Assembly: GCF_016724845.1 (NCBI RefSeq)
Contig: NZ_CP068082.1
Span: 868,001 to 932,000, forward strand
Direction of reading: 5' to 3'
Origin: Sphingobacterium spiritivorum
Lineage (GTDB): Bacteria > Bacteroidota > Bacteroidia > Sphingobacteriales > Sphingobacteriaceae
Length of the DNA: 64,000 nucleotides
The notes beneath the pieces are model-generated. The model was not told the origin of the DNA and did not search any database. It worked only from the letters and a program-made list of their open reading frames with translations. The position numbers and the translations under genes were made by a program. This document shows, piece after piece, positions 29,547 to 38,009 of the stretch (positions are counted from its first letter, which is position 1; each line of letters begins with the position of its first letter).

Positions 29547-30062
29547 TACATAAATAGTTTAGGTTGAGTAAATGTTCTTTTTCAGGGGCAATATTAGGGA
29601 TGTACTGTTTGCTTAAGGTTAACAGCATATTATTATAATATAAGGATTTAACGTTTTTTAACAGGATAATTCACTAACTCTTAACATAAGACTTAATGAC
29701 ACAGCCGGAGCAATAGCAAAGAGGAATGCTGATTTTAAGCAAAGATTTCATGCAGGTCTCCGCACCAAAGTGTGCATATCTAAATAAAGGCAGCGGGAAA
29801 ATGCACAAGATTTTTCTATTCCGAACTTGAGATAAAACCGGAATAGTTTAGGAAGAAAGAGAAAGGAGTAAACAAAAGTTTATACTGAAGATACCGGAAG
29901 TTTCAGGGGATCTGAAACTTAACAAGGTCAGGTAATAAAGAATAGCCCTTCAGGGATAATAGCGAAAGAATAGAAAAAGAATTACAACTTGTCTCAACGC
30001 ATCGGAATCAGCCTGCCTGACACCAAAAGACAAAACCCTGACCAAAGGCAGACTTTATTCCA
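29547..30062. other. Intergenic, likely Sus-operon leader
   Basis: 516 bases without a gene. The 120 bases next to the NHL gene are AT-rich and probably carry the operon promoter, but I find no clean TTTG / TAxxTTTG pair. No repeat or RNA recognised in the rest. Confidence 0.4.
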
Positions 30063-30884
30063 TTAAACGTATCCAGTTTTTTTTAAAGCATTCTGAAAAT
30101 CTAACCGAAATTTTGAAGCATCGAATCCATCTAATTTTTTCTGCTTATCCAGCAAAATCTGGGTTGACTGATACAGCAATTCAAATACATAGGAACATAT
30201 CTCTTCCTCTGAGACAAGTGTCCTTAACTTTTCGAAATCCGGCCGGACACTGTAATGGCCCACATTGTAAGAATAAAACTCGGTATATGAGGAAGGATTT
30301 CCAATTCTTTTCTGAAAGCGCAATGGATAAGACTTGTGACTTTCTACAAGCTCTAAATCTATCCAAAGCTGCTCCATATTACCTCCGTAATCTTTGTGCA
30401 AGGCTTTTTCAAATGATTCAAAATGTTTCGTTACAGCTTCTGAAACATGATAAGTACTTTGATCTACACTATTTGCATGAAATGCCACTTTTAAAAGGCT
30501 GCCAGCAGGCTTTGGACGACTTTCCGGAAAATCTCTTATTATTCCAATTTTAAATGTGCTGTAGGAATTGAAAAAGATCATTTTTGTAAATGACTGATCC
30601 ATGATCCCGATTTCTTTCTTGTGCAGCATCTTCCAGATTTGGTCGACAACAGCTGACTTATGCATTAATGAACTGTTACCGGAAGAAATACAGAGATAGA
30701 TTTCATCATCCGTAAAGGTGTCATCTATCGTTTGACTAACAAATTGAGTCCTGAAATCTTCGTTAACCCCGCAATAATGCCATTTTACCTCTACCTCACT
30801 TTGGGCTAAATCACCATCTTCATTAAGCCAGTTGCTGAGGTAAAATTTACTATGAAAAAATCTGAATAATTGTTTTGAGTCCAT
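30063..30884 (-). CDS. Uncharacterised protein
   Basis: 273 residues, no family recognised. Acidic and aromatic-rich, no signal peptide, no membrane segment, no repeats. The beginning MDSKQLFRFFHSKFYLSNWLN and the pattern of small cytosolic proteins near DUF1877 and NTF2-like genes recall immunity-type proteins, but no toxin gene is adjacent. Confidence is for it being a gene, not for any function. Confidence 0.5.
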   Translation of the reverse strand: MDSKQLFRFFHSKFYLSNWLNEDGDLAQSEVEVKWHYCGVNEDFRTQFVSQTIDDTFTDDEIYLCISSGNSSLMHKSAVVDQIWKMLHKKEIGIMDQSFTKMIFFNSYSTFKIGIIRDFPESRPKPAGSLLKVAFHANSVDQSTYHVSEAVTKHFESFEKALHKDYGGNMEQLWIDLELVESHKSYPLRFQKRIGNPSSYTEFYSYNVGHYSVRPDFEKLRTLVSEEEICSYVFELLYQSTQILLDKQKKLDGFDASKFRLDFQNALKKTGYV

Positions 30885-31016
30885 TAGATTAAGTGTTATC
30901 TGATTACTTCTGGTATGATTATTTTCACCTGTCTCAAAACAGTCCGCAGCCTGATGTCCGGAACTTCGGAATAAGTCGACCCGAAGCAGGTGGTGAAGCC
31001 CGCACTTTTTTATCGT

Positions 31017-31511
31017 CTAATTTAGAAATGTAATGATTGCTTCTTCATTTTTTGTAGCGTCTGCAAAAACATTTTGTAATGTCAAAAATCCATCAGCCAG
31101 ATAATCAAAAGCATCATCTCCTTCGTCCCAAATGATCGGATAAATTTCTAATTCATTCATTCTTTCAGGGTTGAACCTTTGTTTTAAATCAGCAATTGTA
31201 ATTGCCGAAATTTCTCCATTTAATTCAGCAACCTGCTCTGCTGTCAAATAATGAGCGGGACCATAACCTAAATCCTGCTCTTCGTCAATAATTTGTCCGC
31301 TGAATAAAATTCTTACCAGATTGTGTTTCGCAGTGGCCAGACCTTGTCCGGTTAGTAAAAATATAATTCCATCCCAGGACTTGTCAATGTCAATCAGATT
31401 TTCGGCGTCTGCTTCATCATTATAAATGCTTTCTTCTAATAATGAACTATCTTTCAAATACGCTTCAAGTTCAGACGTGGTCACTCGAAGCAAATTTGCT
31501 ATCATACTCAT
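31017..31511 (-). CDS. DUF1877 (YfbM-like) protein
   Basis: 164 residues. MSMIANLLRVTTSELEAYL at the start, SWDGIIFLLTG in the middle and LGYGPAHYLTAEQVAELN are DUF1877/YfbM landmarks. Function of the family is unknown; it recurs in polymorphic-toxin immunity neighbourhoods. Cytosolic, single-gene unit. Confidence 0.8.
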   Translation of the reverse strand: MSMIANLLRVTTSELEAYLKDSSLLEESIYNDEADAENLIDIDKSWDGIIFLLTGQGLATAKHNLVRILFSGQIIDEEQDLGYGPAHYLTAEQVAELNGEISAITIADLKQRFNPERMNELEIYPIIWDEGDDAFDYLADGFLTLQNVFADATKNEEAIITFLN

Positions 31512-31670
31512 AAGTCAATTATCTTAGTTTAAAAATTTAAAATTTTCTTTTATCGATTTGATTGTTGGCAAACTTGCCGATGAAGGGTACCAATCTTTAG
31601 AATAAAAGTTCAATTGAAGAACGAAAGCTTTTCAACGTAGCTTTTGGCAATATCTTATCAACAGCTTCCC

Positions 31671-32048
31671 TTATATCGCAACACAACTTCCGGCTATCAC
31701 TTTTAATTGACCGTCAAACATTTTCCAGACCCGCAGATAGCGAAGGTTACCTTCAAAATTTTGCTCCAGCATTTTTCCTTTAATATTTGAAGACAAAGTA
31801 ACCACTACGTCTTCACCAATTTGCTTTATAGAATCGATGGATGAGGTGATTTCTTCTAAAACAAGGTTTCCGGATCTGTGCGTTTCCAGATCCATTTCCT
31901 TTGTAATGACTTCACCGTCTGAAAGAACAAAAAGCAAATCATCATGAAGCAATTGATCCAGAATCCCGACATCGCTTTTCTGCATCGCTTCGCGAAGTTG
32001 ATTTTCAATATCTAGGATTTTCTGTTCATTGAGGATTATGGAGCTCAT
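31671..32048 (-). CDS. NTF2-like (SnoaL/DUF4440) protein
   Basis: 125 residues. The helix-rich start (EKSDVGILDQLLHDDLLFVLSDGE in outline) and beta-rich second half match the NTF2-like fold of the DUF4440 family, in which a cone-shaped pocket binds small molecules or forms dimers. No catalytic role can be named. Confidence 0.72.
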   Translation of the reverse strand: MSSIILNEQKILDIENQLREAMQKSDVGILDQLLHDDLLFVLSDGEVITKEMDLETHRSGNLVLEEITSSIDSIKQIGEDVVVTLSSNIKGKMLEQNFEGNLRYLRVWKMFDGQLKVIAGSCVAI

Positions 32049-32204
32049 AAGTTGATTTTTATACGGTTTATAACAAGCTTTCTGTTAACAGTTGTTTTAC
32101 AAAACTAATATACAAAAAGTTTAGCTTGGCTATAGGTTATTCCATTCCGGTTCTAATTTTGAATCCCATTCAGTTTACATTTCAGTCAATGAAATTTTTA
32201 AACT

Positions 32205-32936
32205 TCAAAAGACTTCAACTGAATTCCTGCTGCTGTTTTCCATTCCAAAAGGCCCACTTGCAGATCTGGCAAGTGTTGCTGCTGCTGCACGAGATGGCGA
32301 GGTAAATACATAATCTTTAGTAAGCTGGTAAAAAGCACCTTCAATTTTCAAAGTTCCATCATTCAGCATTTTTTGCCTTTCAAGGCGAATACCGTCAGCT
32401 AAAGAAGGCTGCTCCGGAATTATAAATAAAGAGTCTTTATATACAATAAAGCCCTCTGTTGACGGGCTGCCCTTGCTGTTGGCTCCGGCTCCATTTTTAC
32501 AATAGAATAACTGGTTTTGCAGTTCATTGTCTTCAATGGTTTCTTCCAATGCTTCAAACAACTTATGCCCTAAAGTAGCTGTAAGGACTTTTGCATGGGA
32601 AAGAAATTCTTCCAACTCAGCTTGCTCGGCTTCGGATAATTCAGAAAGGGTAGTCGTATTTTGATTGATAGAGTAACGGCCAGCTTTCAGTGCTAATTCG
32701 TGCAAGCGGTTTTCCAGATATTTTATACTGGCTTTATTCAGGTATTTGTCTTTACTGCTAAAAAAGATAGCTTCATTCCAAAAATCTTTATCTGCGATTT
32801 GTTGAAACAAGCGATTCACAATTAATTCGGCTTCGCCAATGTAAGCTGACATGTCCCCATCCTTCAAATCCCACCTCACACAATAAAACAGTTCAAAAAA
32901 TGGGTATCCATTCTTGAGGAATGGAACCTCCTTCAC
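32205..32936 (-). pseudogene. N-terminally truncated GIY-YIG/DUF4357 protein
   Basis: 243 codons from a GTG at 32936. The second half of a GIY-YIG nuclease domain is visible (AYIGEAELIVNRL, DKDFWNEAIFFSSKD, YLENRLHELA) and a C-terminal DUF4357 (FTSPSRAAAATLARSASGP). The usual first part, including the GVYxL strand that gives GIY its name, is missing: residues 1-28 do not match it and an in-frame stop lies 14 codons upstream. It could be a decayed remnant or a truncated nuclease-like protein. Divergent from the radC-like remnant. Confidence 0.65.
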
Positions 32937-33033
32937 TTCGTCATTTTTATCCTGTTTTCTTTTGCTTAGTCAGCCTTAGACTCGTAAGCCATTCAGCGTT
33001 AATTCAATTTTCAATTCATTAAAATTTACAAAC

Positions 33034-33494
33034 ATGAAAAAGAACTTTATCGCTAATGAACTTAAAGTAGGCTACCACAGCAACCCTAAATTATCCTGTG
33101 ATGATTTCAAATACATCAACAATTCAAAATTAATGGATAAAACATTCCGTGTGATCTGGGATATGGAAGAATTTGAAATTAGAGAAAGCTTTATGCTTTA
33201 TATTTCAACACAAAGCTTGATGTTATTGGATACCGAAAAATTACAGATGGAGGACTGGATGCTGTAATGGTCGACATGAGATTGATTATGTCATTAGCCC
33301 TTTTGTGTAATGCAACAAGGATTGTAGTGGCGCACAATCATCCTTCTGGAACGATGACTCCAAGCTTAGCAGATCACGCATTAACTAACAAAATCATTGA
33401 AGCTGGAAAAGTCTTAGATATTCAGCTGCTAGACCACATAGTATTGACCTCGAATAGTTATTATTCATTCAAAGATCAAGGAGAGTTTTAATTC
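33034..33494 (+). pseudogene. RadC/JAB-domain protein broken by a frameshift
   Basis: Two overlapping reading frames together encode one JAB (RadC-like, DUF2466) protein. The first ends at 33267 after FMLYISTQSLMLLDTEKLQ; in the second frame the expected continuation GYRKITDGGLDAVMVDMR appears, followed by the metallo-site motif HNHPSG and LLDHIVLTSNSYYSFKDQG. A single missing base near 33226-33228 explains the break. The canonical RadC N-terminal helical domain is absent, as in many mobile-element copies. This may be real inactivation or a sequencing error. Confidence 0.8.
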
Positions 33495-33720
33495 TCCTTG
33501 ATCTTTGAATTCTATTTTTTTCTATTTATATTACCGTTCCAATATAATTTTATATTTCTATCATCAATCATCCATATTTGCGAATTTCCAGCAAATGAAA
33601 TCTCAACAAGATCCAAATATCCTTTGTTAATAATGACTCTAAAAAACAGTAGTAGGATATCCCGGACAGAGAAGAAATTATATTTTGCCTTTGACAACGC
33701 ACCATCGACGATTGAGCATA

Positions 33721-34575
33721 TTAGTCAAATGAAAATATAATATCTAAGTCTGCGTCCGGGTCAAACTGACCATCTACCATTTGATCGACTAGCATTAAGC
33801 CTTCAGCAAAGTCTTCCAGTACGCCAACAGAGACCGCATATGAAAGTGGATATAATGAGCTGGGTTTTCTAAATTCTTTACCGATCCGGAAAGCATCTTG
33901 CTCATCAAAGGCCGATATATCACCAATCTGGTGGGTAATCCCCTTTTCAAAGGACTCGATGAGAAGCTTATGATACGTCGGGAATTTAGCTTGATATCTT
34001 TGCGCAAACAAGCAGGATTGCAACTGCGCGACTTCAAGAATATAGCTAACATTTTCAATTAATTCCTCCTCATTAAAGATAGACTCTAAGGCTACCGTAC
34101 CGAATCCCCCAAGCGCAAAATTGTAACTGAACAGCTCGCGGTAATCCTTGTAACGTGCAAATATCTGCTTGTATTTTTCACCTATAGTTTTGTCAATCCT
34201 TTCAATTTCATCGCACACTAGATTCGCAATCTTAGCGTGATTATGTTTTATCAACTTCCCCGCTTTCCATTCATTTTTCGGGTTGACCAAAAGTAGTACG
34301 CGAGCGGAAGTAAACAAACTATAGTATCCTAAATAAGGTAGTACAATTCCCAAATTTTGCTTTTTCGCATACCGGAACGAATTGACCAACGTTGTGGTTG
34401 CCAGAATGTACTTCCCGGCGACGTAGTATCGATACTTCCATTCCGAAAAAGTTTGGTCATCAATATTATCAATAACCCTTACACTATATCTTTCAAATTT
34501 TTTAATATATGCTATAACCTTATCACACTTGATGTCCAAGTACCTAAAATCATATTCTTCAATAAAATCATTCAT
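33721..34575 (-). CDS. Uncharacterised protein with a HEPN-like segment
   Basis: 284 residues, helical. The segment YYSLFTSARVLLLVNPKNEW followed by LIKHNHAKIANLVCDEI resembles the second and third helices of HEPN domains (small-Tyr-x-small-Phe-x-x-Ala-Arg), but no clear RxxxxH RNase motif is visible. No signal peptide. HEPN proteins are often toxins or parts of defence systems, and a decayed defence-type gene is adjacent; assignment is tentative. Base composition is AT-rich. Confidence 0.45.
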   Translation of the reverse strand: MNDFIEEYDFRYLDIKCDKVIAYIKKFERYSVRVIDNIDDQTFSEWKYRYYVAGKYILATTTLVNSFRYAKKQNLGIVLPYLGYYSLFTSARVLLLVNPKNEWKAGKLIKHNHAKIANLVCDEIERIDKTIGEKYKQIFARYKDYRELFSYNFALGGFGTVALESIFNEEELIENVSYILEVAQLQSCLFAQRYQAKFPTYHKLLIESFEKGITHQIGDISAFDEQDAFRIGKEFRKPSSLYPLSYAVSVGVLEDFAEGLMLVDQMVDGQFDPDADLDIIFSFD

Positions 34576-34639
34576 GTTTATTAATTAGGGTTTTCTAAAA
34601 CTACGGAAATTCATGTTAATTTAACTGCTGCTATTAATA

Positions 34640-35350
34640 TTAAATAGAATATACTTCATATTTGAAATCATCCATAAAGTCGGAAGTAACTTCTTGAAAA
34701 CATTGCATAACATTATTAGCGAACGCTCTCTCTGGCAGGAATTTTTCAACATTTATTTTCACTTCTGTGAAATATCGGTAAACATTTTTAACTTCTCCAA
34801 GTTACTCATTTATATGTTCCGGATGTACACCCTTTACTAAGTAAAAATTCTCTATGTAGGTCAACATATTCCTGAAAACCTACTTCAAGTTTGAAGGCTT
34901 AATTGTTTAAATGGTCTTTTACCAAACGAACCAATTCAGATTTTGTATCGAAGTAGTTGCTCCCTGAGTAGTTAAACTGAAATTTTTACCAAAAATCTTG
35001 CCTCTATTTCTTTATCAATATCTGGGTTGAATAGACAATGAAGATTTACTCGAGTAGCTGAGCCAATCACTAGTAGTACTCTTAATTCAGTGTTCGGAAT
35101 AATAAGGTCGAAATTCTTCGTTATTTCTCCGTATGCAACCAGATGTTTAAACTTAAAGTAATTCTCGATACTGAAATAGTCAGTTATTCCAATTACAGAA
35201 ATTCTTCTTTTAAACTATTGATATTTTCAACATAATTTTGCCATTTTTCATCAAGAGTTGTTCCTGTAAACTGGTCGTTCTTTTTTTCCCTGCAGTATGA
35301 ATGTGCAAATGTCAAATTCTCCATTCTGAACCTCTTGAATATTTATTATA
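34640..35350 (-). pseudogene. Decayed remnant of a TrlF-like PHP/ATPase gene
   Basis: No intact ORF, but minus-strand translation across frames gives a coherent protein start: KYSRGSEWR, then HLHIHT (35294-35311, the PHP motif DLHIHTP with its Trp and Asp codons mutated to TGA and CAT), KKNDQFTGTTLDEKWQNY, SVIGITDYFSIENYFKF, IIPNTELRV and VNLHCLFNPDIDKEIEARFL. These are the opening elements of TrlF-type proteins (PHP domain before a large SMC/AAA-like ATPase). Frameshifts occur in the A-run at 35283-35289 and near 35195, with several stops. Only about 235 codons remain; the ATPase part is gone. Confidence 0.6.
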
Positions 35351-35868
35351 CGTTGCCATTGTTATTGTCTATAATAATAATTTAGGGTCTTATTACAATC
35401 GCAGGAGCTATTGTCTAAAAAAACTAATATACAAAATGTTCATCAATTTATTCATTATTAGTAGTTGTATTTCATCTTTAACTACATTTGTATAACGAGA
35501 TCTATTGATTTTAATATCAACAAAATATTTATAGATGTAATAAATTATTTTTTATCAAAAAGTCTCACAAATCCTTCATTTTAGCATATCTCTATTTTAT
35601 TCAATATTTGAAGACAACGAAGTATATCAGATTACTTTAATATAATACTGACAATGATATAATAATATATAGCTATGGAGTACGCCTTCGTGAATTAATC
35701 TTAAAACAAAACAGCAATGATGTCACAGATATTTACGAAAAACGAATACTTAGTCCATTGAGGGTGGGATAAAAAACATACATAGAAAAGCTGTAGCTAA
35801 ACTTCCCTATCTTAATTCTATCTTTGAAAAGAACAATTTTGTTTAAAATATGTCCGAAAAAACAAAAA
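35351..35868. other. AT-rich stretch, nothing recognised
   Basis: 518 bases between the TrlF-like remnant and the first terminator-like hairpin. Very AT-rich, no ORF of merit, no repeats recognised. Confidence 0.4.
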
Positions 35869-35895
35869 GCCAGAATAGATTATATTCTGGCCTTT
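35869..35895. terminator. Terminator-like hairpin
   Basis: GCCAGAATA (35869-35877) and TATTCTGGC (35883-35891) pair perfectly around GATTA, with an A-run before and TTTT after. No plus-strand gene ends just upstream, so it may be the relic of an older gene arrangement. Confidence 0.6.
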
Positions 35896-36060
35896 TCAGT
35901 CTGGGCGGCAGGATTGGCTCAGCCCCTCTCGCCCCAAACGCAATCCCTGAGTCTCCTGCGGATCGAACCAACGGTTCTCATCCCGCCGAAAACAAAAAAA
36001 GCCCTGACTTTCGTCAGAGCTTTTCAGTCGGGGTGGCAGGACGAATCTGCGCACACTCAA
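35896..36060. repeat. tRNA-like fragments beside the mobile element
   Basis: Two blocks look like the reverse complement of tRNA 3' parts. GGGTGGCAGGACGAATCTGCG (36030-36050) resembles the acceptor and T-arm sequence GGGTGGCAGGATTCGAACCTGCG with bases lost; the other block (35903-35988) holds GGATCGAACC between CTGCC-type arms. Between them lies an imperfect terminator stem, GCCCTGAC (36001-36008) with GTCAGAGC (36013-36020). No full cloverleaf can be drawn. They sit at the border between decayed chromosome and element genes, so an attachment-site origin is possible. Confidence 0.4.
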
Positions 36061-36373
36061 ATATCTATATGTCAATATGTTGACTTTCTTTAAAAAGAAC
36101 TACTCACCGTTTAACTCACATATAATTTGTGATTCGATGTTGCAAATTTAATCATTTAATTTGATTGAGCAATACAATTTGGTGATTTTTGATTTAAACC
36201 TCAAAATCACTAAAGCGATTTTTCTGGCTCATTTTTTCAAATAAAAAGATTAACAAGGTTCAAAGTTATATAATAAAGCAATCAGACTTAAAGTCTCTTT
36301 ATATCCGTTAAATTTGCGTTTACTAAAGGGGCTTTTCAAAGTCATTTCATACTGAATATTTATAAAATAATCT
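36061..36373. other. AT-rich leader upstream of rteC
   Basis: No ORF of merit. Contains TGATTTTTGATTTAAACCTCAAAATCA near 36180-36208, an inverted arrangement TGATTTT...AAAATCA that could be a protein site. Nothing else recognised. Confidence 0.35.
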
Positions 36374-36422
36374 CCACAGTTGGGTGAGATTTATGGCAAA
36401 AATCTTCCCACAGGTGGGGTGA
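36374..36422. promoter_or_regulatory. Paired palindromic sites upstream of rteC
   Basis: CCACAGTTGGGTGA (36374-36387) and CCACAGGTGGGGTGA (36408-36422) are near-identical, 34 bases apart, and preceded by AATCT in both cases. The second contains a perfect CCCAC-AG-GTGGG palindrome. They lie 98-146 bases before rteC and look like operator sites. Confidence 0.4.
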
Positions 36423-36455
36423 ACTTGGGTAAAGGTATCACTTAATATAATGATG

Positions 36456-36487
36456 TTTGTGTATTAATTAGGGATAAACTGAATTTG
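36456..36487 (+). promoter_or_regulatory. Candidate Bacteroidota promoter of rteC
   Basis: TTTG at 36456-36459 and TGAATTTG at 36480-36487 with a 20-base spacer approximate the Bacteroidota -33 TTTG / -7 TAxxTTTG pair; one mismatch in the -7 box. The start codon follows 32 bases later. Confidence 0.35.
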
Positions 36488-36519
36488 AAATTCGGTATTG
36501 ATCACAAAAATTATGGGCT

Positions 36520-37365
36520 ATGCAGCATTCTTTACACACCATTATTTTAGAGATACATAATAAGGAAGATAAGATTTTATCACAGAGCAAAAGGTTGATT
36601 GATGAGGCTTATGAAATGACCTTGTATCTACAAGACCTGTTATTTGAGGTCAAGAAATATATTGCTAAAAAGGGCTTTCAAAATGATGGGGAAGAAATAA
36701 AATTCTTCCGAACCATCAAACCCCAAATACTTGGAAAACTCATCTACTACAATAAAATTTACCGGATTGAAACGACCTGTCCGGTCAGCAACGGCAAAAT
36801 GTATTACAGTTACTTTTCGACTCAATTAGCCAATCTTAAAAGAGAGTACATTGAGCATATCTGCAATTCAGATTTTTATAGGTACTATCGTTCGGGGCGT
36901 ACGGACCGTGACGACACCTATTTCAAAAGAGGCAACATAAATTACCACGACGGTCTGAACAGTATCGTCTTTGAAATTGATCCCGAATTTTCTACTTTCT
37001 ACGATTACAAGACCGCAAGGATTATCGCCAACGAATTGCTTTATACCTATCTGCTGACGAAAATCAATCCAGATGAAAATCCCGATGCTATTTTACAAAA
37101 GCCGGAAAACGCCAAAGATATTTTTTGGACAGAAAGCAAAAACGCACTTGTCGAATTGATATATGCCCTGTATGCTTCGGCAGCAGTTTCGCACGGTAAA
37201 ACCGGTGTCCGAAAAATCAGTTTGATGTTCCAGATACTTTTTGGCATTACGCTCGGTGACCTGCACCACGCATTCCACAGAATGAAAACCCGAAGCGGTT
37301 CCCGAACGGCATTCTTGGACCAGCTTAAAACTTCATTGGAAGAATATATGGATAAAGACCTTTAA
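36520..37365 (+). CDS. rteC: RteC-family protein, copy 1
   Basis: 281 residues matching RteC, the regulator that in CTnDOT-type elements links the RteA/RteB response to excision genes. Landmarks are FQNDGEEIKFFRTIKPQILGKLIYYNKIYRIE, DFYRYYRSG with DTYFKRG, and the C-terminal FWTESKNALVELIYALYAS and RMKTRSGSRTAFLDQL. It marks the start of mobile-element genes in the window. A second, divergent copy lies at 52364-53206. Confidence 0.9.
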   Translation: MQHSLHTIILEIHNKEDKILSQSKRLIDEAYEMTLYLQDLLFEVKKYIAKKGFQNDGEEIKFFRTIKPQILGKLIYYNKIYRIETTCPVSNGKMYYSYFSTQLANLKREYIEHICNSDFYRYYRSGRTDRDDTYFKRGNINYHDGLNSIVFEIDPEFSTFYDYKTARIIANELLYTYLLTKINPDENPDAILQKPENAKDIFWTESKNALVELIYALYASAAVSHGKTGVRKISLMFQILFGITLGDLHHAFHRMKTRSGSRTAFLDQLKTSLEEYMDKDL

Positions 37366-37627
37366 CCCAATGCAGGTCTTTTGTTCAGGGCAGTGCATTG
37401 TTGTGTACTGCTTTTTTGTTTATACCATAAGCCAATGTATGTCAATTGGCAAATGATGGTATAAACCATCTCCTAAATACTCGAAATTCTTTTTAAGCCC
37501 TACCAAACAAGGGTTTCTCCCAATTGCAAAAATTTTCAAAAAACAGCCAAACCAATTGGCAGGGCTTGGCTGATAAACACTGCCACGCTTCCCAATTTTG
37601 CATGGTGAACATTAAAACTTATCGACT
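37366..37627. promoter_or_regulatory. Intergenic region with GCCAA/TTGGC palindromes
   Basis: GCCAAT (37431-37436) pairs with ATTGGC (37445-37450) and GCCAA (37546-37550) with TTGGC (37556-37560); CAATTG also occurs at 37521. Such repeated half-sites before the HTH gene suggest an operator region. Confidence 0.35.
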
Positions 37628-37909
37628 ATGAATATTGACAGAATGGAATTTATAGCGTGGATGGAACGCATCATGGACAGGTTTGATATGTTGGGCGACA
37701 ATATTGACGATTTAAAAAAGAAACGCAATAGCATAGACGGAGAAGAACTGCTCGATAACCAGGACCTGCTGCAAATGTTGAAAATCAGTAACCGTTCCCT
37801 GCAACGCTACCGCTCCATAGGTAAACTACCTTACTATACCATTAGCGGAAAACTGTATTACAAGCTATCCGATGTGCACCAGTTTATCAGGGAGAGTTTT
37901 AACAAGTAA
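37628..37909 (+). CDS. Excisionase-like helix-turn-helix protein
   Basis: 93 residues. A coiled N-terminal part (WMERIMDRFDMLGDNIDDLKK) precedes a MerR/Xis-type helix-turn-helix: LDNQDLLQMLKISNRSLQRYRSIGKLPY with a wing of GKLYYKLSDVHQFI. Such proteins accompany rteC, DUF3945 and topB in Bacteroidota conjugative elements and probably act as an excision or transcription factor. Short intergenic DNA to the next gene. Confidence 0.8.
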   Translation: MNIDRMEFIAWMERIMDRFDMLGDNIDDLKKKRNSIDGEELLDNQDLLQMLKISNRSLQRYRSIGKLPYYTISGKLYYKLSDVHQFIRESFNK

Positions 37910-38009
37910 AACGCCAATGCGTGCCAAATACTGCCTTTGACTGCCACTTCGGGCGATGCAGTAACTGCTTCATTTACTTTCGGCAATAAAACTTTAAACT
38001 TTTCAGATT

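Noticed and set aside
33498..33740. Two small ORFs after the radC-like remnant
   Set aside because: AT-rich hydrophobic translation without homology signs or start context.
35896..36060. A functional tRNA gene
   Set aside because: Only T-arm and acceptor-like fragments are seen; no D-arm, anticodon arm or full cloverleaf can be built.
35824..36093. Plus-strand ORFs over the tRNA-like fragments
   Set aside because: They are formed by terminator and tRNA-like sequence and have no protein features.
36374..36422. CRISPR array or iteron origin
   Set aside because: Only two copies of unequal length; no spacer regularity or rep gene.
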